The notes beneath the pieces are model-generated. The model was given only the letters and a program-made list of their open reading frames with translations, was not told the origin of the DNA and ran no database searches. Positions 43,801-50,143 of a stretch of 64,000 nt of DNA are shown in pieces. Each line of letters opens with the position of its first letter. The stretch's first letter is position 1. Origin of the DNA: Sedimentisphaera sp050251615 (GTDB lineage: Bacteria; Planctomycetota; Phycisphaerae; Sedimentisphaerales; Sedimentisphaeraceae); NCBI GenBank assembly GCA_050251615.1, contig JBFWMM010000003.1, positions 73,740 to 137,739 on the forward strand, written 5' to 3'. Position numbers and translations under genes: made by a program.

Positions 43801-44087
43801 TAACCGTTGGTTTTATCTTGTCCTGTAAAGATTCTGCCACCAATCTCCGGCAGCATCTCCAGCCGAAGATATTCGTTTTCAAGGCTCGCACAAAGATAGG
43901 AAACATCCTCGGGCGCTCTGTCTTGAAGCACTTTATCGATAAAGGGCAGTGGATAAACCTTCCCGCATGAGCCCTGATACACTCGCTTTTCCAGAAATAT
44001 CGGGTATTTGAGCGGCTCACCGAGACCATAAGTGGGGATGACAAGCGGCTCCATTTTCGCTATGATTTTATTTTTCATATTTTGCAT
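40830..44087 (-). CDS. DUF5107 domain protein with C-terminal TPR array
   Basis: A 1085-residue cytoplasmic-looking protein (no signal peptide). Residues about 10-420 match the DUF5107 pattern, a mutarotase-like beta-sandwich: NEYLRLEMLPEIGGRIF, ISGGVEFNWPQHHRPGT, WMSEHDPLNRLKGMHG, KKQWTWGNHEFGWAWDRELTD. From about 500 to the end are tandem TPR units, for example EEALSRDPGDCRCNIALGRQAL-like helices and HEDAIAYWEAARAAAPNSA. Such proteins are common near sugar transporters and glycosidases, yet their chemistry is not established as far as I know. ATG at 44087 overlaps the mutarotase-like gene's end by 20 nt; ATG at 44078 is an alternative. Confidence 0.82.
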   Translation of the reverse strand: MQNMKNKIIAKMEPLVIPTYGLGEPLKYPIFLEKRVYQGSCGKVYPLPFIDKVLQDRAPEDVSYLCASLENEYLRLEMLPEIGGRIFTGQDKTNGYDFFYRQDVIKPALVGLAGPWISGGVEFNWPQHHRPGTYMPADVYLTEDEDGASTVWMSEHDPLNRLKGMHGVRIRPGSCLIQLEARLYNRTPLTHTFLWWANVAAKVHDNYESFFPPDVRYVADHAVRAMSSFPKALGDYYGVDYGNRAGANDLTRYKNIPVPTSYMVCQTDFNFFGGYDHDAGGGFVHVANKYISPGKKQWTWGNHEFGWAWDRELTDKNGPYIELMAGVYTDNQPDFSYLLPYETKTFSQYWWPYSKIGPVQNATELLAVRFVVEQGGRIDAGLASSEPLASLTVVIRKGSETILRKLIDIAPDSPWQDRSLKFTGTNETNLSIEVYDEDEELLIAFRPVDTNCLTQTRELATEPPMPEDIESQDELYLTGEHLDLYRHPTRYPEIYWQEALSRDPGDCRCNIALGRQALGRGEFEKAALRLETAVKRLTFRHPNPETGQAHYYLALAKLYMDLPDEAYALFYKATWNYEWRGAAYYQLACLDCAKRDFGKAFKHISLALETNENNKAVVLRAIILRLADMKGEAVEVLEELLEIDPLDHFARFEMAQCIGEFDEFFRLTRNDAQTAIDIVSDYAEAGFFEDAILLLEMHAKRGQAPCAVPNPLSKTVMTDYILAKLYAETQNPQALAALEKARAGSQDYFFPSRLFEQKVLEWAISREGEDPCAAYGLGNLCYDKKRHEDAIAYWEAARAAAPNSASLHRNLAIAYWNVRRDKKAARESYEAALKCSPDDALLISEFDQLCKKIGVSAAKRLEFLQANIEQVLSRDDSACELCALLNQLGRPQEALELLLGRRFHPWEGGEGRVLRQYTLSRILLGKLALENSRPSDAIEQFDLAMDTPDNLGEKYHLLQAKADVNFWRGKALRILGREQEANEAFLQAAQESGDFQDMAVTAFSELSYYKGLSLIELGRKGEAARLFASMRSWALEQSRIPAKVDYFATSLPNMLVFEDDIDAAKNARMSRLVELAEAGVRKCGV

Positions 44088-45057
44088 ACTCTGACAAATA
44101 GTCTTTAATCAATTCGCGCCAGTCTGCATTCGACTGATGCCTGTCTTTTTTTACAAGCCCAGCACACAATCCCCACTCTGCTGAATCACCCTGCCGCACA
44201 AACGGCGCATTACCCGTTTCAACCGCCCTTTCAAGGCTGTCAAACGGACTCGAACAAGGCTCTATACCGACATTTCTGTAACCCACAGAATATCCCGGAC
44301 CGCTCCAGCCGAAATTGTTGTACCAGAGCGCAAGGTAGCCGTCTGCTGCTCCATAAGAATGAAAAACCAGAGCTTCTTCTGCTTCCGAAGAAACTGCGGC
44401 TATCCATTTCCAGGAGCCTTGCTTTGAAAAAAGCTTGGCCGCAAACGCAGGCACTCCGGACGTGGAAAAAACACTTTCAAACTCAACTGCGCCGAAGCGC
44501 TTGCCGGCTACGAACGGGGCATCGCCGAAAACCGCGCCCGCTTCAAGCTCAATATCTTCGTTTACCACAAAACGGATATCATCATCCAGCCTGAGCAACG
44601 GATGCGCAGACCAGATAAACGGCAGAGGAAAATCGCCTCTATTGGCAACCTTATAGTTTATCTTCAAAGTTTTGCCGTCAAGAGTTAAGCGGCGCTCAAA
44701 TGTATAATCCGCACATTTACCGCAGATTCTCGTGGAAATCGAATCATCCCGCAATGCGAGAATCTCAGCCTGTTGCGAAACGAGTTCACCGTGGTCAGGC
44801 ACGGACACCCTTTTCCCTTCCAGAAATAATTCGCAAGGCTCCACCGACGGAAAAATCTCATCCCACCCGCCGCTATCGAGCTTCGTATTATAGCAGTCTC
44901 CATAGGCGGGTATGGCCAAAGGCAGGCGGTCGTTGTGCCAGAGCCATTGTCTCCCGCTTGACTTGCTGCGGAGGCTGTAAAGCTTAGCTCCGAATTCCGG
45001 AAGCAGCTCGATACTCATGTAAGGATTTTCGAGTCCAGTTTTGATTTTGTCTGTCAT
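44068..45057 (-). CDS. Aldose 1-epimerase-like (galactose mutarotase-fold) protein
   Basis: A 329-residue cytoplasmic protein of the mutarotase superfamily. Pattern: NPYMSIELLPEFGAKLYSLRS at the start, GGWDEIFPSVEP, PFIWSAHPLLRL with the His, and GPGYSVGYRNVGIEPCSSPFD near the end. It is closer to the broad aldose-1-epimerase-like group than to GalM, and the second catalytic Glu is probably the one in GIEPCS. It may interconvert anomers of the imported sugar for the DUF5107 partner. It overlaps that gene, so the two are translationally linked. The preceding LamG gene is insulated by a terminator at 45130. Confidence 0.82.
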   Translation of the reverse strand: MTDKIKTGLENPYMSIELLPEFGAKLYSLRSKSSGRQWLWHNDRLPLAIPAYGDCYNTKLDSGGWDEIFPSVEPCELFLEGKRVSVPDHGELVSQQAEILALRDDSISTRICGKCADYTFERRLTLDGKTLKINYKVANRGDFPLPFIWSAHPLLRLDDDIRFVVNEDIELEAGAVFGDAPFVAGKRFGAVEFESVFSTSGVPAFAAKLFSKQGSWKWIAAVSSEAEEALVFHSYGAADGYLALWYNNFGWSGPGYSVGYRNVGIEPCSSPFDSLERAVETGNAPFVRQGDSAEWGLCAGLVKKDRHQSNADWRELIKDYLSEYAKYEK

Positions 45058-45129
45058 AGAAAGTTATTGCCGGTGAATCTGAGTTTCTGCTTGATGGCTT
45101 TTGTTTAACAAAAACGCGCCCTGCATTCT

Positions 45130-45167
45130 AAAAAATTGGCCAGCTCCAAGCTCTGTTGGAGCTGACC
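45130..45167 (-). terminator. Rho-independent terminator after the LamG-dockerin gene
   Basis: On the minus strand GGTCAGCTCCAA pairs with TTGGAGCTGGCC across a 6-nt loop, followed by AATTTTTT. It starts about 40 nt after the stop codon of the LamG-dockerin gene. Confidence 0.88.
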
Positions 45168-45209
45168 TGATTGTTGATTAATCCATTTATTCGTAAGTGG
45201 TGAGTTATG

Positions 45210-47246
45210 TCAGTTGGTACAAGTCGGTGCAAGGTTGCAGTCGAGCCACTGTGTTGCCAGAGCGGCAAGATCAGCCATATCAACCATGCAGTCGTCGTTG
45301 AGGTCGTAGGTCGGGTTGCCGACACAAATTACGGCTTCTGTCTCGACTTCAGTGTAGAGACCGGCAACTTCCATAGGTGTCATCGGGTAGCTGTAGAAGC
45401 GTACGTCATCAATGATGCCCTCGAATGACCAGGAGTTATCGAGCTTTTCGCCGCCGAAGTAGAGGTTTACGTCTGTCCACGCTATCGGGCCGGAGAAGGA
45501 GGAGGAATCGCCATCCTGACGGCCATCAATGAAGCGGGTCATTGTGCCGTTTTCGGTATCAATTGTGAGCGTTGCCATGTGCCACTGGCCAAGCTCTGCC
45601 CATGGTGAGGCGAGGCCCTTGTCTCTGAGTCCCATGAATGTCCAGGAACCTGCAAGCTCGAAGAGCAGACCGGCTGAGCTGTCGTTGTTTGACTTTCCGA
45701 ATATACCGTTCCAGCGGTCAACTTCGGTGTAGAACCAAGTGTTGATGGTGCCGCCTGCGCTGTAGAAGTTGTAGTAGTCGGCGGTGTTTGGAATCTCAAT
45801 GATGCCATCGGCCTGAACGAAGCTGTAACCCGAGCCAACCTTACCGGCAACGAATTTTTCAGCCGGCTGTTCAACGCCGTCAAACGCGGGGGCTCCCTGA
45901 ACGGCTTCATCAACAGAATCTGTCCAGTCGCCATCAAGCTTATACCAGCCGACAAGCCTCTTGCTGAGTACAAATACCCGCTCACTGGCAACGGAATTCG
46001 GATCTGAGTTGTTTGCCACCTCACAGTGGTAGATGCCTTCATCTGTTATGTCGAGTGAAGCAATTGTGTATGTCTCGTCGGTTGCGCCTGGGATCGGGTT
46101 GTCGTTCAGGTACCACTGGAACGATTCGATATAGTCGCCAGCAACGCTTACGTTTACTTCAGCGCCTGCTTCCGCCACGACAGAATCTGGCTGGTCAGTG
46201 ATAATCGGCGCACCCATAACGGTGGTAAAGCTGTTGACAGTGCCCGGCACTACCACATAACCGGTGCCGATTGAGTTGGGCTCGTACATATCAACCTTCC
46301 AGTAATATGTAGTAGCGAAGTCAAGAGCGGGCGATGTGGATGAGACTGCCTGCTGCGAAACGATTTTTGCACCTTCCGCGCCGTTTGCAACGTCATCGCT
46401 GCTTGTGCTGCAATAAACGTCGGCCGGCCAGCTCTCATCGGCAGGTGTCCAGGAAAGGGTGCTTGTTGTATAGATGTTCGATGCGCCGTTTGCGGGTGAG
46501 AAGTCGGTTGCTGCGTAGAGACCGTACTTTACACCAAGTTCGAGCTGAAGCTGCTTGAGCTCCTCATCGCTGAGTTTCGTTGTGTAGAGAATGAGTTCGG
46601 AAATGTACATGCCGAATGTATTTGCTGCATCGATGCCTTCTCTTGCCGAATGCGCAAGCCAGCCGCAATCAAAGAGGTCTGTGCTGTCGGGCATCTGCAC
46701 GGTGATAACGTGGTAGTTGTTATAGTCGAGGCTTGTCCAGCCGCCATCGTAGCCGCCCTTGCCGTCTATGGCGAGGTCTGAATTGAGGATGCTCGAAAGC
46801 GCCCAGGAGTGGTCCCAGTAGGTGTTGCCCCAAGAAGTATCGCCGTGCCACTGGTTGCCCGTGGGCGAGTTGAGAATTGAAGACCAGGACCAGTAGGTGT
46901 TGCTTGTGGGCTTGAAGACAAACGCGAGCGTTTTAACGTTCGTGATTTCGTTGAAGCCGAAGTAATCGCTCTGGCTGTTGAGGCCGTAGCCATCTGTGTC
47001 ACTGGAGCCGGCAATCTCAATAACGGGCCTGCCGTTGAGAGCATCGGCGCGGTATGTCGGATCGCCAGGGGATACAGCATCATTGCCGCCGCCTGAGATG
47101 TCGGGCCAGGTTGATACAGTATCACCATCGCTGAAGCCTGTAAGCGCGGTGGCATCAAGCCAGAACGCGGGATTTGTCGCAGGGTACGCCGCAAGCAGCG
47201 AACCGCAGACTGTAAGAATTGATAGAACCAACAAATTTCGTTTCAT
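45210..47246 (-). CDS. Secreted LamG/Ig-like protein with C-terminal dockerin-like motif
   Basis: A 678-residue exported protein. Signal peptide about 1-19; first concanavalin/LamG-like domain to about 240 (FWLDATALTGF, ISELILYTTKLSDEELKQL). Then a short Ig-like or Fn3-like segment, a clear I-set Ig domain (QPDSVVAEAGAEVNV, GIYHCEVANN) around 345-430, and a second LamG domain about 435-630 (WYKLDGDWTDSVDE, GIIDDVRFYSYPMTPMEV). The last 32 residues carry DLNDDCMVDMADLAALATQWL, one calcium-loop dockerin half typical of Phycisphaerae exported proteins, perhaps a sorting or anchoring tag. No catalytic site is apparent; it may bind glycan or the cell surface. It has its own terminator. Confidence 0.85.
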   Translation of the reverse strand: MKRNLLVLSILTVCGSLLAAYPATNPAFWLDATALTGFSDGDTVSTWPDISGGGNDAVSPGDPTYRADALNGRPVIEIAGSSDTDGYGLNSQSDYFGFNEITNVKTLAFVFKPTSNTYWSWSSILNSPTGNQWHGDTSWGNTYWDHSWALSSILNSDLAIDGKGGYDGGWTSLDYNNYHVITVQMPDSTDLFDCGWLAHSAREGIDAANTFGMYISELILYTTKLSDEELKQLQLELGVKYGLYAATDFSPANGASNIYTTSTLSWTPADESWPADVYCSTSSDDVANGAEGAKIVSQQAVSSTSPALDFATTYYWKVDMYEPNSIGTGYVVVPGTVNSFTTVMGAPIITDQPDSVVAEAGAEVNVSVAGDYIESFQWYLNDNPIPGATDETYTIASLDITDEGIYHCEVANNSDPNSVASERVFVLSKRLVGWYKLDGDWTDSVDEAVQGAPAFDGVEQPAEKFVAGKVGSGYSFVQADGIIEIPNTADYYNFYSAGGTINTWFYTEVDRWNGIFGKSNNDSSAGLLFELAGSWTFMGLRDKGLASPWAELGQWHMATLTIDTENGTMTRFIDGRQDGDSSSFSGPIAWTDVNLYFGGEKLDNSWSFEGIIDDVRFYSYPMTPMEVAGLYTEVETEAVICVGNPTYDLNDDCMVDMADLAALATQWLDCNLAPTCTN

Positions 47247-47431
47247 CGCTGAAATCTCCGTAAAAAGGTAATGATAAAAAACATTCAGTTTAACGCGTTG
47301 AGAACATAATACAAAATCTAAGCCCTCTCATAAACGCCATTATACTGCTAAAAAAAAGCCATATCGCGAACAAAGGCAGGTCGCCTGGCACACGAAACAG
47401 CTCTGCGGCTTGGCTCGCCGAAAAAATTGAC

Positions 47432-47466
47432 AAAAAAACACCTGCCTTTTTAAGGACAGGTGTTTT
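47432..47466 (-). terminator. Rho-independent terminator after galM
   Basis: On the minus strand AAAACACCTGTCCTT pairs with AAGG-AGGTGTTTTTTT-type sequence around a short A-rich loop, running into T7. It begins about 30 nt past the galM stop. The flanking 47247-47431 stretch shows nothing else I can name. Confidence 0.85.
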
Positions 47467-47497
47467 GTATTGCATCTTAAAGGCTGTCGCTTACAGC

Positions 47498-48709
47498 TCA
47501 CTTAGCGCTGAACTTGTAAACAGTCTTTGTCTTGTAAACTTCGCCTGGGCGCAGAACTGTGCTGGGGAACTGCGGCTTGTTGGGTGAATCAGGGAAATGC
47601 TGTGTTTCAAGGCAGAAAGCATACCTTTTCTTGTAAACCTTGCCTTCTTTGCCGGCGAATGAGCCGTCGAGAAAGTTGCCACTGTAGAACTGGAGGCCCG
47701 GCTCTTCAGTCCAGACTTCCATAAAGCGGCCGGTTGTGGGCTCGAAAACGGTTGCGGCGAGCGTCATCTTTTTATTGTGTTTATTGAGCACGAAGTTGTG
47801 GTCGTAGCCGCCGCCGTAAATCATCTGCTGGTCATCGCTGTTAATGTCCTTACCGATGGCCTTAGGCGATGAGAAATCGAATGGGCCGTAAACCTTGAGA
47901 ATCTCGCCTGTGGGGATGAGGCCTTCATCAACCGGTGTAATGCCGAATGCGTCAACCATAAGCTCGTGGCTGAGGACATCGCCATTGCCCTGGCCGGCAA
48001 GGTTGTAGTAGTTGTGGTTTGTGAGGTTGAGAACGGTAGGCTTATCTGTTGTTGCTTCGTATTCCATAACGAGCTCGTTGTCAACCGTCAGACTGTACTT
48101 CACAATGACTTTCAGCGTACCCGGGTAGCCTTCTTCGCCATCCTTGCTGATGTATGCGAGGGTAAGGCTGGCTTCCCTGTTGCATGCTGAAGGAACTGCC
48201 GACCATACCACCTTGTCGAATCCCTTGATTCCACCGTGAAGCGAGTTTTCGCCGTCGTTTACAGCGAGAGTGTATTCCTTGCCGTCAAGTGTGAATTTTC
48301 CTTTTGCGATACGGTTGCCATAACGACCGATAAGAGCGCCGAAGTATGGGCTGTTGGCTTCATACCCCGCTACACTGTCAAAGCCAAGCAGAACATCATC
48401 GAAGTTGCCATCACGATCCGGCACGTTCAGAGCGGTCATAATGCCGCCGTAGGTGATTATCTCGGCTGATGCGCCCTTGCCGTTAGTGAGGGTATATTTA
48501 TCAACCTTGATGCCGTCTTTCGTTGCGCCGAATTCACTCTTGTTCACAGCAGGACCACCGGTACTGGTGCAAATCTGCGCTTTCTCGCATGTTGCCGCTT
48601 TCCGGCAACTTTCGCTTTTGAGCGGACAGCCCGTCAGATCGGACTCCGTACAAGAGGAGAGAAGCATAACTGATGCGATCAGAAGAGTCGTCGTAATACT
48701 TTTTAACAT
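47498..48709 (-). CDS. galM: Galactose mutarotase (aldose 1-epimerase), lipoprotein
   Basis: Interconverts alpha and beta anomers of aldoses. From ATG 48709 (GGGAG about 9 nt upstream) the 403-residue protein has a lipoprotein signal with lipobox LSSC (Cys20), a Cys-rich spacer, then the GalM domain: GGIMTALNVPDRDG, ALIGRYGNRIAKGKF, the substrate His in ENSLHGG, the catalytic His in NLTNHNYYNLAG, GYDHNFVLN, EEPGLQFYSGNF and the catalytic Glu in CLETQHFPD. All active-site residues seem present. The lipid anchor puts it outside the cytoplasm, next to the secreted glycosidases. A second, unrelated mutarotase-fold protein lies 2.4 kb downstream. Confidence 0.93.
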   Translation of the reverse strand: MLKSITTTLLIASVMLLSSCTESDLTGCPLKSESCRKAATCEKAQICTSTGGPAVNKSEFGATKDGIKVDKYTLTNGKGASAEIITYGGIMTALNVPDRDGNFDDVLLGFDSVAGYEANSPYFGALIGRYGNRIAKGKFTLDGKEYTLAVNDGENSLHGGIKGFDKVVWSAVPSACNREASLTLAYISKDGEEGYPGTLKVIVKYSLTVDNELVMEYEATTDKPTVLNLTNHNYYNLAGQGNGDVLSHELMVDAFGITPVDEGLIPTGEILKVYGPFDFSSPKAIGKDINSDDQQMIYGGGYDHNFVLNKHNKKMTLAATVFEPTTGRFMEVWTEEPGLQFYSGNFLDGSFAGKEGKVYKKRYAFCLETQHFPDSPNKPQFPSTVLRPGEVYKTKTVYKFSAK

Positions 48710-48865
48710 TTGTGTTGCTCCCATAATTGGTAATAAACTTTAAAATTACATTCGCGCGGCAGGCCACCGCACAACCTTTTAGTTTATTCTAATTGGCAAG
48801 TACTTCAACATAAGTTTGTTGCAAATTCGCATAAACTTCGCTAATTTGCACCAATAATTTCGCTT

Positions 48866-49945
48866 TCAGTGCTCAAGCCTCTCGCTTGCAAGCCAGAGGA
48901 ACGGAGCTTGTCCGTGGAAATCGCCGAGCGTGCGCGGCCGCTTCAGATAAAACTCTATATCGTCCTGCTGGCCTGTACCGACACAGATTTCGCGAATACG
49001 TCCCTCGCGGTCGAGATGGCCGCAAAGTGCTTTCCATGCCTTTTCAATCGCATCAGAATAATTGTCTTTCTCAAGCCAGCCGCTTTGCACACCGACAGTC
49101 ATCGCGTAGGCAAACATTGCCGTACAAGAGCTCTCCGCCCAGGAGTATTCGTAATCTATAAGCTGGCGCCATGTGCCGTTGCCGGCTTGGTACTTGAGCA
49201 GCGCGGCCATCATCTTTTTGTATCCAGCCATAATCTCAGGACGAAGCTTATGGTCTGCCGGCATAGATTTGAGCAACTCGGCCATAGCCGCGGCCACCCA
49301 TCCGTTTCCGCGGCCCCAGTGGTAATGGTAATCCGGGCCGTGAAAGAAAAGCCCGTTGGGCTGCTGGAGCTTTTTGAGATATGCGGTTATCTGAGTGGCG
49401 GCGCGGTCCGCATACTTAACATCGCCTGTCGCGCGGTATGCCTGCATCTGCAACATCCCCACCATATACATATCATCAATCCACCAGCGCGTCTGTTCGG
49501 TGAGACCATCCTCTCGGGGATTGTCCCACTGCCTGTCGGCGAAGGTGAGGCCGAGTTTCTTGTAACGTTCATCGCCGGTAACGAGATATATCTGCAACGG
49601 CACGATGCCCATTACGTTATGGTCAACATGCGAATGGCGGGTAATAAGTTTATTGTCTTCCTCTGGCTCAAGAATGGATTCGTAGCGTGAAACAATCTTA
49701 CCGATAAGCTCCTTATCGCCGATATTGTTCGCATAGCGTAGCGCGCCGACTGCCGTACAGGCCTCTGCGTAATGCAGGCCACCTCCGCGATAGAGCATAA
49801 AATCTCTGCCAAGCAGATTATCAACAACCATACGACCTGTTTTTTTCTCGTCGGTGCCCTGCACATCTGTAAGCTTGGTATCCGCATTGCACAACATTGA
49901 AACAGACAGAACAATAAGGCTTCCCAAAGCAACGATTCTCTTCAT
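48866..49945 (-). CDS. Glycoside hydrolase family 88/105 (unsaturated uronyl hydrolase)
   Basis: A 359-residue exported enzyme of the (alpha/alpha)6 barrel type. Signal peptide about 1-21; conserved WWIDDMYM with the acidic pair D157/D158, and HWGRGNGWVAAAMAEL at 209-224. GH105 enzymes hydrolyse the unsaturated uronic acid left on oligosaccharides by polysaccharide lyases (for example in rhamnogalacturonan breakdown); GH88 members act on glycosaminoglycan or ulvan products. The short spacing and lack of GH88 marks favour GH105. Its own promoter lies upstream. It is the first gene of the 36-50 kb sugar run. Confidence 0.88.
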   Translation of the reverse strand: MKRIVALGSLIVLSVSMLCNADTKLTDVQGTDEKKTGRMVVDNLLGRDFMLYRGGGLHYAEACTAVGALRYANNIGDKELIGKIVSRYESILEPEEDNKLITRHSHVDHNVMGIVPLQIYLVTGDERYKKLGLTFADRQWDNPREDGLTEQTRWWIDDMYMVGMLQMQAYRATGDVKYADRAATQITAYLKKLQQPNGLFFHGPDYHYHWGRGNGWVAAAMAELLKSMPADHKLRPEIMAGYKKMMAALLKYQAGNGTWRQLIDYEYSWAESSCTAMFAYAMTVGVQSGWLEKDNYSDAIEKAWKALCGHLDREGRIREICVGTGQQDDIEFYLKRPRTLGDFHGQAPFLWLASERLEH

Positions 49946-50019
49946 TTATATCCTCTTTCTTTTTTTGTAACACCACAGTCCCCCGCCAACGCCGGCAGAG
50001 TTTTTTTTATCACATTTAG

Positions 50020-50047
50020 ATTGTATCAAAAACACAACTCTGTTCAA
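50020..50047 (-). promoter_or_regulatory. Promoter for the GH105 gene
   Basis: On the minus strand TTGAAC (50042-50047), 16 bp, TACAAT (50020-50025), about 75 nt before the ATG at 49945. Confidence 0.5.
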
Positions 50048-50085
50048 TAAGTTTCGTCTGAAATCTTTCTTTTCGAGCCGACAGG

Positions 50086-50114
50086 TTGTCAAGCAAGGCT
50101 ATTGAATGTATAAT
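50086..50114 (+). promoter_or_regulatory. Promoter for the C10 peptidase gene
   Basis: TTGTCA (50086-50091), 17 bp, perfect TATAAT (50109-50114), about 30 nt before the ATG at 50144. It is divergent from, and does not overlap, the GH105 promoter. Confidence 0.65.
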
Positions 50115-50143
50115 GAAGCGTCAAGCGAAGGAATAATATAACT

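Noticed and set aside
43008..43970. 320-codon plus-strand open frame opposite the DUF5107 gene, and the 345-codon one at 59776-60813 opposite GH2
   Set aside because: Both are third-position shadows of strongly conserved coding regions and lack start signals.
36005..49945. Bacteroidetes-type SusC/SusD polysaccharide utilisation locus
   Set aside because: No TonB-dependent receptor or SusD-like lipoprotein is encoded; the transporter is an SSS symporter.
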